From Aplysia californica (lineage: Eukaryota; Mollusca; Gastropoda; Aplysiida; Aplysiidae), in assembly GCF_000002075.1 (NCBI RefSeq), contig NW_004797394.1:1078910-1142909 (forward strand): a stretch of 64,000 nt of DNA. Reading direction: 5' to 3'. The notes beneath the pieces were generated by a model. It was not told the DNA's origin. It ran no database searches and was given only the letters and a program-made list of their open reading frames with translations. The translations under genes and the position numbers were made by a program. Shown piece by piece: positions 13,901-23,036 of the stretch. How positions within the stretch are numbered: the stretch's first letter is position 1; each line of letters begins with the position of its first letter.

Positions 13901-14179
13901 GAGGGTGGAGATGGGTTGGGGTACCCGAATGGCAAACAAATTTTCAAAAATAAAAATCATGGGTGATAAGATCGTATTTCCAAATTGAAATGATGGGCAC
14001 CCCTGCTACTGGTATCAAAACAGCACAATTACGCCTGACTCACCTTTCACTACATTGTATGCAGACTCGAGGCCAACACCGGGACCAAATCCTATCTCCA
14101 GAACATTGTGATCTGGTTTCATGTCGCATAGGATCACTGCATTCTTTTCTAAGAAGCTATTTTTTTTCACCATCGCCCT
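4835..14179 (-). CDS. Class I SAM-dependent methyltransferase gene (5' exon missing)
   Basis: Four minus-strand exons (14044-14179, 11671-11951, 7617-7728, 4835-4995) join in phase to exactly 690 nt: 229 residues plus a TGA stop. The protein has motif I of class I methyltransferases (VLEIGFGPGVGLESA, the SAM-binding glycine loop), motif II with an acidic residue after a beta strand (VYGIDTS), an HGSATHIPL segment at the usual adenine-contacting position, and a late RVMRPGSVMVTTLN strand like that in Methyltransf_11 proteins. The C-terminus is acidic and charged (LSDDEDELEREEML). The overall layout resembles the YdaC-like methyltransferases of unknown substrate found in bacteria and invertebrates. 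The first exon starts in phase 0 with no convincing start codon, so a 5' exon, probably carrying the start and a short N-terminal helix, must lie upstream (above 14180). Substrate and cellular site cannot be told. Introns of 2.1-4.1 kb hold transposons. Confidence 0.85.
5664..6382. mobile_element. TTAA-flanked MITE in methyltransferase intron
   Basis: Inverted ends GGACTGGTGGGGCACCT (5668-5684) and the complement of GGGCTGGTGGGGCACCT (6362-6378) are each bordered by TTAA (5664-5667 and 6379-6382). The ends differ at one base. A TTAA target is used by piggyBac and Kolobok elements; GG-starting ends fit Kolobok better. The 711-bp interior has no transposase-like frame. It lies wholly within the last intron of the methyltransferase gene. 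Confidence 0.7.
7083..7384 (-). mobile_element. Possible piggyBac-like remnant
   Basis: The right end reads, on the minus strand, TTAA then CCCTTTGAGTTTACCGG. The left end reads CCTTTTGAGCCCGG, a loose inverted match, with a decayed TTAA. In between, the minus strand has an acidic reading (..SNDKDYHEWDIECDSEDHL) of the sort seen at the N-terminus of piggyBac transposases. The DDE domain is absent. The evidence is suggestive only. Confidence 0.35.
7617..7728 (-). CDS. Methyltransferase exon
   Basis: 112 nt between an acceptor GTTTTCAG and a donor GTATGA. It enters in phase 0 and reads KKGFLQYGRPDPVKYMTCLE then NFGFENVHLEYRKDPGT, leaving in phase 1. This matches the late part of the fold, where an alpha helix (residues of the VKYMTCLENF type) precedes strand 6-7. 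Confidence 0.85.
7897..8000 (-). repeat. SINE-like family A head, minus strand
   Basis: Reverse complement of the 5' part of family A. It carries the GGGCAGTGCCACTGACTG-like head at about 7970-7990 and the ACATTTCTCGTTCATGCACAG motif towards 7900. Truncated, with no tail. Confidence 0.55.
8369..9333. mobile_element. TA-flanked element with repeated GTGCGTTT motifs
   Basis: The left end CAGTAGTTTCCGTCTAAACG (8369-8388) matches the inverted right end, in which CTGTAGTCTCCGCCTAAACG ends at 9333, and both are bordered by TA. GTGCGTTTA/G recurs near both ends (about 8433, 9204, 9225, 9279, 9311), like subterminal transposase-binding repeats. A plus-strand frame at 8527-8787 resembles no family known to me. 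Probably a non-autonomous Tc1/mariner/pogo element. It lies in the intron between the methyltransferase exons at 7617-7728 and 11671-11951. Confidence 0.55.
9763..9890. repeat. Two 64-bp tandem units
   Basis: 9763-9826 and 9827-9890 are the same 64 bp with one visible difference (C versus T at 9780/9844). Each unit contains the transposon end CAGACCTGCCACTC, so the duplication covers the terminal inverted repeat of the neighbouring element. The near identity indicates a recent event or an assembly duplication. Confidence 0.85.
9867..11025 (-). mobile_element. CAGACCTGCCACTC-ended element, copy 1
   Basis: The left end is CAGACCTGCCACTC (9867-9880) and the right end is the complement of AGACATGCCACTC (to about 11024). 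The interior matches, in inverted orientation, the 1000-bp element at 40184-41183: shared stretches include the AATCGGGATGCTTGAGATTTG region near the right end and a CGCACTTTATGCCCAAG-like stretch. This copy is older, with worn ends and no clear target duplication. It contains a C-run around 10260-10270. No transposase seen. Confidence 0.7.
11671..11951 (-). CDS. Methyltransferase exon with central Rossmann fold
   Basis: 281 nt between the acceptor TCTCTTCAG and the donor GTAGGT. It reads GSGKVYGIDTSFFMVDTAKR, then a lysine-rich helix, then LFHGSATHIPL, HCNCYYFWPNMRSVMREIYR and VMRPGSVMVTTLNL. It enters in phase 1 and leaves in phase 0. The GID acidic residue is the expected ribose-hydroxyl ligand of SAM. 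Confidence 0.88.
11992..14043. other. Methyltransferase intron, nothing recognised
   Basis: About 2 kb of AT-rich intron. It holds short homopolymers (A-run near 12483, T-run near 13642) and no transposon ends, structural RNA or conserved coding that I can support. Confidence 0.4.
14044..14179 (-). CDS. Methyltransferase exon with SAM-binding motif I
   Basis: 136 nt after an acceptor TTTTCTTTTCAG and before a donor GTGAGT. It reads RAMVKKNSFLEKNAVILCDM then KPDHNVLEIGFGPGVGLESA. It begins in phase 0 with Arg-Ala-Met; that ATG would leave out the first helix found in relatives, so an upstream exon is likely. No such exon was recognised on the minus strand above it. Confidence 0.85.
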
Positions 14180-17100
14180 CTGAAAAGAAAACATGAAAAT
14201 CATAAAGATCATATGCAATTGAAACCCACAGAGCAATGATGTATCCTGTTTTTAAATGGACATATAAAGCAACGGTGTTGAGCCAGCCCCCACCAAATGT
14301 GCAGGTGGAAAAATGTTTCCTCAATTTCATTATTTTGTCAAGCGTCTGATTTCACCACGACGCCACATAAAAAAACCCCCAAAACATTTCAAAATCTAGA
14401 AATGTCCAGATTGTAATGAAATATAGGGCAAAAGTGCAGGATGTTCTAGAAGCCACCACTCTCTGTATATGTAACATTTTGGGTTGCTGTTAAAATTCCT
14501 GCCTTGTACTGGATAAAATGGTTTTTATTTGAAAAGTGTTTAAGCTTTATTGAATATAATAATTTTTATTTTCGGGCCCCGGGATATTTCGACCCCCAAA
14601 AGGGGGGGGGGGGGGGGGGGGCTTCACACACAGGGAGGGGTATGCATGCCTGCCCCAGGATGTAAAAAAAAAAAAGAAGGATTTTAGGTGTTTCAGGATG
14701 CCCCTCAGTTTTTGCTAATAACTTTATGTTTTTCAAAATTATGTTTGAATTTTTTTCTTCAAAATAATTGATTTGCAAGGACAAAGGAACTGTGGGACTT
14801 AACAACATCTGCAGAAGTTTTCATTGAGGTATGTTCTCTTGACTTTAAATATCAAATATAAACCTAAATATACAGCAGAATTTGAATGTAACTAACATTA
14901 AGTTTAAGATTTATATTATTGACTGAGTAAGTGACAGTCTTACTGCGCTACCATGCCTTACTCACTCAACTTAAACTTACTATAGTGTAAACATACCACT
15001 ATAATATGAATACAGTGTGAGTAGGCTAAATATTTTACTTTCACTCTTGCACAGTTGTACCGCTGTATTTTTTGCTGCAGATCACACAAATGGTCACTAC
15101 AACTTCCAAATCAACCATTTTCAAGAAAATTTCAAACCTTCTAATTGCAAAACATTATTGGGTAAAACAAGGGGGTATCATGCCCCTATTATAACTGCAC
15201 GGTGTGACTATTCGCACACGAACACGATCCTTTGGAACCCCCCCCAGTCATTTTTGGAAGAGATTGGTTTTCAGCACCACCAAAGGCGATCGCGCATTTC
15301 CCGGTCACAGCAATTTTAACTCACTGAGCACCACGCCCCGATTTGCCTCTAAGCCCCAGAGGACTACCAATTTCCCCAACTTTTTTTAAATTCATAAAAA
15401 AATTGAAATGAAAAGTTATTTCTTTGAAATTTTCTGTGCTATTTAATAAGATATGGGTTCAACAGACACAATAAACACATTGTGTGAAGAATGAACAACA
15501 ACAAAATGTATGGGACAGAAAGTTGGGACAAATTTGCCCCAGAAAATTTTTTTGGGAAAAAAAAGGAAGTGATGTGATAAAGCAGAAATCTAATAAACTT
15601 ACACAAAATGGTTGTGGCAGCATGTGTGTGTACAGTGAAGTAGCATAAAAATGTAAGTGATAATTAATTTTGAAAAAGGAAAAAAACCCCCATCTAGATC
15701 TAGATCTTCCACGGTGACAGGCTGGGAAGTGTTTTTATTGTCAGTGTTGCTAGTGCTAGGACTAGATCTACATCTGTCAATAGATGTCCCAGGTCTGAGT
15801 ACACTATATCTTTTCCACTCTGAGTTTGAGAGCTGATTTGAACTAGAGTTTAGTACTGGGGCTAGATCTAGATCTATCATCATCCCCAGCCGGACCAGGC
15901 TGCGTACTCGTTGACGAGTCAGATTCACGATCGAGAGACGATGTTGGTCTAGATCTAGCTAGCTAATGTCATTTTTTCAGTCATCTTCATCACTGCTAGG
16001 CGAATTCCTGATACTTCACTATCACTTAAATCTTCACCAAAATTATCGAGAGTTTCAATAAACTCCGACACAACTCGCCGTGCCGTGCTTCGCGCACGAG
16101 AAACAACAACGAATTTCTGGGTCAAGAATCGATTCCAGAAACGATTCCTGCGATTATTGCTTCTGAGAAAAAGAGCCGATCCCTTTTTCGTAAACTAACG
16201 ATTCTCAATTACTCTATTTTCATCTTATTTTTTTCTTCAAAGAATGCATTTTTGAAAAAAAAAAATGTTTGTGGTTTGCTATGTTCTGAAATCGAGGTTA
16301 TCCTGAATCTTGAAGACTTAAGAAAGAGTAGTCGGGATGCAGAGTCATTGTCAAAGATTATATCGATCTAGTACACAGTGTCTAAACTTATTCGTTGCTT
16401 TCGCCTTTTTCTCATTCATCTGTTGTTGTTTTTAAATCATAATAATATTCCCTTTTCTTTCAATTCAAAATCTAAAACTGTAACGTCTGCCCATGAGGCT
16501 CTATATTATAGACTTTCATTTCTCGGTGTAGGTCAGTGTTGGTCTCTGACTTCATATTGTAGAGATTGGGTGGGGTAGTGCCTGGGGTAGCGCCCTCCCA
16601 CCCCAAGTAATCAAAGGGATCGGACTAATCGTTACTCGCCAGATGTAATTGCTGGGGTCGGAGTAACTGCTACTCGCCGGAAGTAGTCATAGGTATCGAG
16701 ACTCGGCGGAAATAATTGCTGGGGTCTGAGTAATTGCTACTTGCTGGAAATAATTGCAGGAAGAAATCATAGAGCCACTTGAAGAAATCACATCACTGGC
16801 TATAAAGAAAGTAATTGGGTTCGGTGCCGATTCCTATGATTCCTAGCCTTTAATATTCTGGAATCTACGGTTACCGAAAAAAAAACAGGAATCGCCCACC
16901 TCTACTGCGCGGAAGTTCCTTACTTTCAGTTGTTCAGTCCGTTGGACAAATAACTCGTTTATTCGCACTAAAAGTGGTGAATATACACAAACCACACAGA
17001 ACAGAGAACTAGCATGTCGATATCCTGTTTAAACCACTGGGGCTATTTGCAAGCATTTTATAGTCAATTATAGTTGAACCCGCGTACGCTGCGGTCGCTG

Positions 17101-17462
17101 TCCCCGACGCAAATTTTACCAGACTGCGTATGCTGCGGGAGCGGTGCTCAGTGAGTAAAGCAAACTGCAAAGATGCATTGGTCCAAAAAAGAGAAGCACG
17201 TTATTCTCAAATATGAGAAAAAGACCCACAATGTACTTCATGCTGGAGTAGAAGGCCACACGAGTCCGAATATACACGAGAGCTTTTAAACAACACGTAG
17301 TCGTGTCCCAATAGATGCAGCCTAAGCCCTGTGCTTACAGTAGAAACGCACCCCCCCCCCCCCCCGGAAATGAAAGGGTTTTTAACTTTATAATCCATCG
17401 GGGGGGGGACCTGATAACTGCAAGTACTGAAATCATGCTCAGCATGCAAATTTACACTAATA
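14180..17462. other. Unassigned region with homopolymer and acidic-coding scraps
   Basis: It contains a 20-G run (14602-14621), dispersed TAGATC motifs (15690-15960), and minus-strand frames between 15650 and 16100 rich in Ser and Asp. The Ser/Asp-rich text is partly the translation of TAGATC repeats, so no gene is called. Around 16625-16760 a worn short repeat around ACTCGCCGGAAGTA and AATTGCTGGGGTC occurs about three times. The methyltransferase 5' exon may lie here but was not found. Confidence 0.35.
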
Positions 17463-17466
17463 TTAA

Positions 17467-18426
17467 CCCTGGTCTTGCGGGAGCTGGGTTTTTGTTCCCC
17501 GATAAGCCTATTTCGGCACATCGCCTTCGCTCCGGTATTATGTCAGTCCGGCCCTGGCTCAGTGCACGCTCGCTGAGCATCATCCACATGATGAAAAGTT
17601 CTCGTTTCCCTCAGCTCAAGTGTGTGTGTGTCAGTCTGCTTGAGTTTGTGTGCGTTTGTGGCCTACTTCTAGAACCGCCTGCGTTGGTCAGTAGCCGAGG
17701 CAAAGAAGGTCTACGTCTCTTTCAATACACGCCAAGTTGGTAGCTCAAGAGCAGATGTTCATCCAATGAAATTAAATCAAATTGACCTACTCAGAATGAG
17801 GTGCTTCAAAGTAAGGATAGCCATGAAACAAGACTTCCAACAAAATCTTCCACTTTCAAAAGAGCTTGATTTTATGATATTACCAATACTACCTGATAAA
17901 AATAAGCTTAGTTTTCAATACCATTGTGCTGGTATAAAGAACAATTCGAGAGCAAAACACGAGCTCCAGATCAAAACAAACAAGCGCATCTAAAAAGGTA
18001 TTCGAATGGGCGTAACTAGATCTATCTACTCTCATAATGCTGTATCAGCTTACGGAGTGTCTACGCACACAGTAACCGGGCACCTAGTCTCACCTAGTAT
18101 CAGTATCTACGTAGTGCCCGGTTACCGTGTACGTAGACACTCCCATCAGCTTATGAGAGGGGGTTATGCATGATATGTTCACAACATTTTACTTTATAAA
18201 TAGAAAGCTATAAAAGTTAGAGCCTCATTTTTATCATCGATTAACATACCCCCTTAGTATTCACGGCGAAAACACACGTTTGTCGTTTCCAGTGCCGCTC
18301 GCTGTAGCCTTCACTTCACCACAACAACAGTACATGTTGAGTGACTCCGGCGGCTCACCCAAATGTCTGACGGAATAGGTTGCTGATACGATTCGCATCC
18401 CAGCACAAGACGCAGGATGACTAGAG
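17467..18426 (+). mobile_element. TTAA-flanked element, copy 1
   Basis: Bordered by TTAA at 17463-17466 and 18427-18430. It is colinear with the reverse complement of 29125-29955. Shared stretches include GCGTTTGTGGCC, ATAGAAAGCTATAAA and the AAAACACACGTTT-type segment. The ends read CCCTGGTCTTGCGGG on the left and, inverted on the right, a worn CTCTAGTCATCCTGCG. The TTAA target suggests a piggyBac-type non-autonomous element. It carries the 92-bp insertion described separately. Confidence 0.7.
18053..18144. mobile_element. 92-bp fold-back element with 9-bp target duplication
   Basis: ATCAGCTTA occurs directly on both sides (18044-18052 and 18145-18153). The insert has 31-bp arms: GGAGTGTCTACG..ACCGGGCAC at the left and its near-perfect inverted match at the right (3 to 4 mismatches). 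The related element copy at 29125-29955 lacks the insert and has one ATCAGCTT at this point, so an empty site is available in the same window. A 9-bp duplication suggests a Mutator-like transposase acting in trans. Confidence 0.8.
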
Positions 18427-18815
18427 TTAAAATGAATCTCAAAACTTGATCTAGTTTCGAGGCTAGCCTAGATCTAGATCTAAATGAAGATTGCGGACGT
18501 CTTTTCGATGAACGATCGTTTTTCCTCCCTTTTGGAGTTGAAGGAATCACAATTTGAAGAAAAGAACAATCATAATTACAATCGAGCTGTCACCCTCTCT
18601 CTCTCTCTTTCTCTCTCCTCTGTCTCTGTGTATCGTTCGCTTTCTCTTTTGGCAAGCACTATTTGCAACGCCGCGTTCTGAATAGCTCCCGTGCTATTTG
18701 AAACGCCAGTACTAGAATCTAGATCTAGATCTAGTAGCCATCGTTTCTACATGATAATATTGTAGTTCTGCCTGAATTGTGGAAGCTTTCTTCTCAGTTT
18801 TTTGATAACGAAGTG

Positions 18816-18845
18816 ACTATTTCTCCGAACGTTCGGAGAAATAGT
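18816..18845. repeat. 30-bp perfect palindrome
   Basis: Bases 18816-18845 are their own reverse complement, centred on GAACGTTC. The right arm continues as the 18-mer GTTCGGAGAAATAGTGCC (18831-18848), which recurs twice at 23789-23843. A second inverted half (TTTCTCCGAACGG) follows at about 18858-18870. Confidence 0.85.
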
Positions 18846-19571
18846 GCCGATCTTTATTTCTCCGAACGGTTTCCAGCTTCCGGTCTCGTGATTTTTTGCC
18901 TAGCCTGTTTATTGCTAGAGTTCAGCGCCAACTTTCATTCTGCCTCTGGTCTGGGAACGAACACCGCATGGCATGGCAAGCCCGCCTACAGACAACCTTC
19001 AGTAACACCCACCACATACCCACCACCATCATGCACATGTACACACACAAACGTATACACACACTAACTAAACATGATTGGTGGGCAACTTTTTGAACGT
19101 ATGACGAGCTGAGCTGTGGATGGAGAGACAGTGTGAGTGACTGAGCAGGTGAAAGGAAGAATGTACGAGTGTATCACAGGCGACAGCAACTACAACTACA
19201 AGGCGACGACACCGACACCCCCCCTGGCCTGGTCAGCAGCGCACGAACGAAAGGAATGCGGCTACGGCAGGTTTTTGCTAATATTATTGTCCATGGTTCG
19301 CAGGGTGCAAGGGAATGAGTGAGATTTTCTTTGTGTGTGCCTGGAGTGAGGGGGTGGGGTGTGAAAGTCATGCGGACGGGGATGAGCCGCGGGAGAGAAC
19401 ACGGGAATTGAATGAATGAGTGAAAGAGAGGAACGACTCATGAGCCCTGGAGTGAATGGATCCTGTGTTTCTATTTTTGTATACTTTGAACTGTTACTGA
19501 ATAAAGGCTGAAATAAAGCCCGAAAAAACAAACACACACACGCTCCTCACTCTCCACTTACACACTTACTA

Positions 19572-19638
19572 CCACACACAGACACATGCACACACACACA
19601 CACACACACACATGCACACACACACACACACACACACA
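19572..19638. repeat. (CA)n microsatellite
   Basis: About 67 bp of mostly CA dinucleotides with interruptions (GCA, GACA). Confidence 0.95.
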
Positions 19639-19923
19639 GGAGCAAATTTTTAGGTCTATATATATTTCAGTTTTCAAGAGCTAGTCTAGAGATTTTTAGA
19701 TGAGTGTAAAAACGTGAAAAAGAAAGGTTTCACGACCGAATGAAATCAAAATTAGAACAGCCCATAAACAACCACAAAAATTAACAAAAATAAGGGCGTG
19801 AGTCCACCTGTCCGAAGAAGATTGGCTGTTTTAACCCTAAATGTGTGCAATTTTAAAACAAAGTACATGATATTACATGTAAATTATGGAATCACACACA
19901 TTAAGGGGCCTGCCAGAGTCAGT

Positions 19924-19962
19924 CACAGCGCCGAATCAGCGGTCGTTTAGTTTCGCCAGGCC
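19924..19962 (+). repeat. RSS-like terminal inverted repeat, short-spacer end
   Basis: CACAGCG heptamer-like end, then CCGAA, then after 16 bp in total the block TTAGTTTCGCCAGGCC (19947-19962). The outside flank is the target duplication CAGT. Confidence 0.8.
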
Positions 19963-20353
19963 GTACGCCGCTAGGTCAGCGTGACCGGGGTCAGCTGCCG
20001 GTCAGTCTACCTGCGCTCACTCCACGCGCGGAGTTACATACCACGGCAATTTTACACAGTTTTGTTTCAACGCTCACGAATGAAAGCAGGGTTATCAATA
20101 TATACACAGTGTTCCATCTTTGAGCTTCTTCTTTCAATGTACAGTTTGTGAAAACGCAACAAAGATATCTTGTATAGTTTTGTAACTGCATGCGATCAAA
20201 TACAGCCGTCTTATATGTGGTAATTAATGTAATATACACCGAATTAAAAGTTATGTAACAACCAAAGGGCTCGAATAAATTCACTAAAACTGGCTCAGAA
20301 TAAAGACAAATAATGTGGGTATCTACTCACCAAAGGACATCATCGTTGGAAGA

Positions 20354-22361
20354 TCAATAATCCATATTTTTGCTATTTCGTTCAAAAGTCAAATTCGTCG
20401 GGCTTGTGATTAAATTCACATCACAGTATCTTTCATTAATGAAACAGTTGTGATGTTGAGCTGCTCCCTTTTTGTCCCCACCATGTTGTGCCATGAACGC
20501 AGCATGGTCTGTGTGTAACATGTGCAGATCTCTTTGCTGATAAGTTTCAGGAAAAACATAGTGTTTGGCTTTAGGTATCAAGCACCACAGGCATGGGTGC
20601 GTTCCTTGTGGACCCGACAGACCATACATTTTGCACATGAAATCATAATCTCCATTGACAAAGATTTTCAGCCTTTTCCCCCTCCATGTATGTGCCGGTA
20701 ATGATGCGATGTCATCTCCTAAACCCCCAGCTAAAAACCTAACTATGTTTTCATGTGTGTCTTTTACTGCGGCTGTAGCAATGACGATTGTGTTTTGTTT
20801 AGCATTGGGTTTGTATGTATTGACTGTCTGAAGTGTCATTTTGAACGAGTTTTTGCCATGGTCCCCCCCCAATTTTGATCCACACTTCCTCTTGTGGTAT
20901 TGTGTCAGGCCACACAAGGAGGTCATTCTCAACATACTCATCTAACAGGCTATCAACAAATGAGGATAAATTCTTAATGCGGTCGTACGGGACACCCTGT
21001 TCTTTTCCCTGGTTGTCAAGAAACATTCTGTGCTCAACTTCTACAGAGTCTGACACAACTTCTTTTGATAATTTCCTAACGGAATGTTCATTAGCCAAGT
21101 GTACCCCTACTTGCTTTAAAGCTTTCCCATAATACCTACCCTGCCTACCGCTAAATCCCGCTGTCTCTTTCATAATCAAAGTTTGTTGAGGGGTTAATCT
21201 AATCCTACTCTGAGCCCCAGCTTTGTTGAAAACCCCTTGCCTCCTTTTTCCTGGCATTTTCTTCAATTCAGAGGCAAACTGAATGTCTTCAGCTGACATC
21301 GATGGTCCAGCAACATTTGCTCTCGTACCTTCTAGCAATCGCGACCGTCTTCTCTTTGTGGGACTAGCTGCTTCAGAAGAATCTTTTCTTGGAATAATTA
21401 ATCTTTTTACAGCAATTGGCTGTCCCCCTGTTTTGAATGTGACTACATTTTGTGGATTTTTAGTAGTGAAAAGTTTTCTTTTAAACAAATGTGTGCTGAC
21501 ATCATCCTCCCTCTTACTGAGAGGTGCATCTAGAGGTTGGCTGAGTGAGTGAGCTAACGTGTCTGACTTATCTAAAGTTTTGAAAAGTGGGGATGTTGTG
21601 CTGTCTTGGTGAACCTTATCTGTTTGTAGGCACATTGGAGAAGTGCCAATGTCTTTCAACTCTGGTTTTGAAGGTCTTAGTGGTGTTGATGTTGCAAGAG
21701 GGATTGAAATACATGTAATTTCATTCTGTTCTGCACTTTGTGTTTGTGAGGGAAAAACAGTGTTTATGTGGGAAGAATGTGGTGTGTTTGAACTAGAGGG
21801 TCTGGTTGTTGGGTCATCATATGTGGAGGTTGTTTGACTGGGTGTGACAGGGCTGTGTTGTGAGTGGAGGCTAGGGCTGGTGCTGGGAGAGTCACCAGCA
21901 ACTGTTGCGGCGGGCACCTTTGCTGGTTTCAGGCAGCCATCTGACAAATTGACACGATGACGGCAAACACTGCAATCTTTTATCGTAGTTTGATTCTCGA
22001 ATGTACACCATATGTGTTGACTGTTTCTGACCAGATCTCGCGCTTTTTTAAGGGTGGATGGAGTGGTATTCTTCTTAGTATCATATATCCTCATGTGGCA
22101 TTTGTGGCAAATAAACTTCGAATATTTGTCATCTGTGTCTTCTCTAATGTCAATTTCATAAATTAATAAAATATCAGTTTGCAGTGAGTCACATGTCCTA
22201 GCCTTTCTTTTTTGCCTCTGTTGTACTTTAGTCACGTTCTTACACCCGCAAATGCGACAAAGTTCATTCAGAGAGGAGGAATGTATCTTGTGTGTGTGTG
22301 TTCCATTTGGAGATTTCAGTAAAACTGCTATACATGAATCACGGGCAAATGGATTCTACCT
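20354..22361 (-). pseudogene. RAG1-like transposase, N-terminal zinc region plus partial DDE core
   Basis: Minus-strand reading of about 665 residues in two frames. The N-terminus has ELCRICGCKN, then LLIYEIDIREDTDDKYSKFI followed by CHKCHMRIYD, then DCSVCRHRVN. This is the order seen in RAG1 (LCRICG, IFRIDVKADVD.., FCHDCWSIMHRK, CDIC). A Ser/Thr/Pro-rich linker of about 190 residues follows, then a basic helix region. The core has KIGGDHGKNSFKM, VNGDYDFMCKMYGLSGPQG and HPCLWC, which I align with the first two catalytic Asp regions and the CxxC of RAG1 (ICTLC). The frame changes at an 8-G run (C-run 20863-20870) and again near a 5-A run (20367-20371), where the other frame continues to a good donor, TTTG|GTGAGT, at about 20332. 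Upstream the frame stays open to a stop at about 22362, next to a candidate acceptor (ATTAG). The third catalytic residue region was not found downstream. Confidence 0.8.
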
Positions 22362-22984
22362 AATATCGTAACATGGCTCAATCAACAAAAATGAAATTTA
22401 TACACAATAAGCACAAATATGTCTGCCTTTCATAGAAACAACAATCTATGAAATTAACGGAGAACTGTTGAACTTAAAACAGTATAGAATCCAGAATACA
22501 CAGTTGCATGGGACAAATAACAATCACTGGCTGAGAATCAGATGTAAACGACTTAATATTGCAATAACTATTCTTCAAACGATGATGAAAATTACACACA
22601 TAAAGCACAAATATGTCATCAGTGCATGTACCAAAATTTGTTGAGATTGATCGAGCACTTTTGAAATTAGAAGTGAATAAAGTGCAGCACACACAGATTA
22701 AATTCGATGAAATTCAGAATATTTTGCACACACTGTAACATTGGCAAATATCGCCACATTAAGATCGGGTTTTCGTAGAGTGAGAGAGAGAATCTTGGTC
22801 TTTTCTTTTTGTATGGAATATTTCGTGGTTAGAGTGAGGATACTGCCGCTAATTAGTGTCAAACATGTCGATTACGCCATGACCTGCCCGCCTGTAGCTG
22901 ATGCGCAACGGAGCGGCCAGTGACCCCCGCGTAACCCGGCACGGAGCGGTTCCGACGGTGATTTAATGACTTCCAGATGTCGCT

Positions 22985-23032
22985 GGCCTGGGAAACTAAG
23001 AGGCACGATTTCGGCCAGTTTTCGGCGCTGTG
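22985..23032 (-). repeat. RSS-like terminal inverted repeat, long-spacer end
   Basis: Read inwards on the minus strand: CACAGCG, CCGAA, then the block TTAGTTTCCCAGGCC starting 26 bp after the heptamer-like end. The outside flank is CAGT at 23033-23036. Confidence 0.8.
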
Positions 23033-23036
23033 CAGT

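Larger units (their letters stand above)
19924..23032 (-). mobile_element. RAG1-N-like (N-RAG-TP/Chapaev-type) DNA transposon with RSS-like ends
   Basis: A 3109-bp element with inverted ends that both begin CACAGCGCCGAA (19924-19935; inverted at 23021-23032). It is bordered by a 4-bp direct repeat CAGT (19920-19923 and 23033-23036). The first seven bases, CACAGCG, are one change from the V(D)J RSS heptamer CACAGTG. A second shared block lies inside: TTAGTTTCGCCAGGCC at 19947-19962 and, inverted, TTAGTTTCCCAGGCC at 22985-22999. It encodes on the minus strand a RAG1-like protein (separate entry). The published Aplysia N-RAG-TP transposon combines RSS-like ends with a protein like the RAG1 N-terminus, and Chapaev elements make 4-bp target duplications; this element fits both. 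It is broken and probably lacks the C-terminal part of its transposase, so it is likely non-autonomous. It sits between the two host genes. Confidence 0.85.

Noticed and set aside
15650-16100. Minus-strand Ser/Asp-rich coding text that might be a transposase N-terminus
   Set aside because: Much of it is TAGATC repeats read as RSRSR or DLDLD; no DDE or zinc motif nearby.
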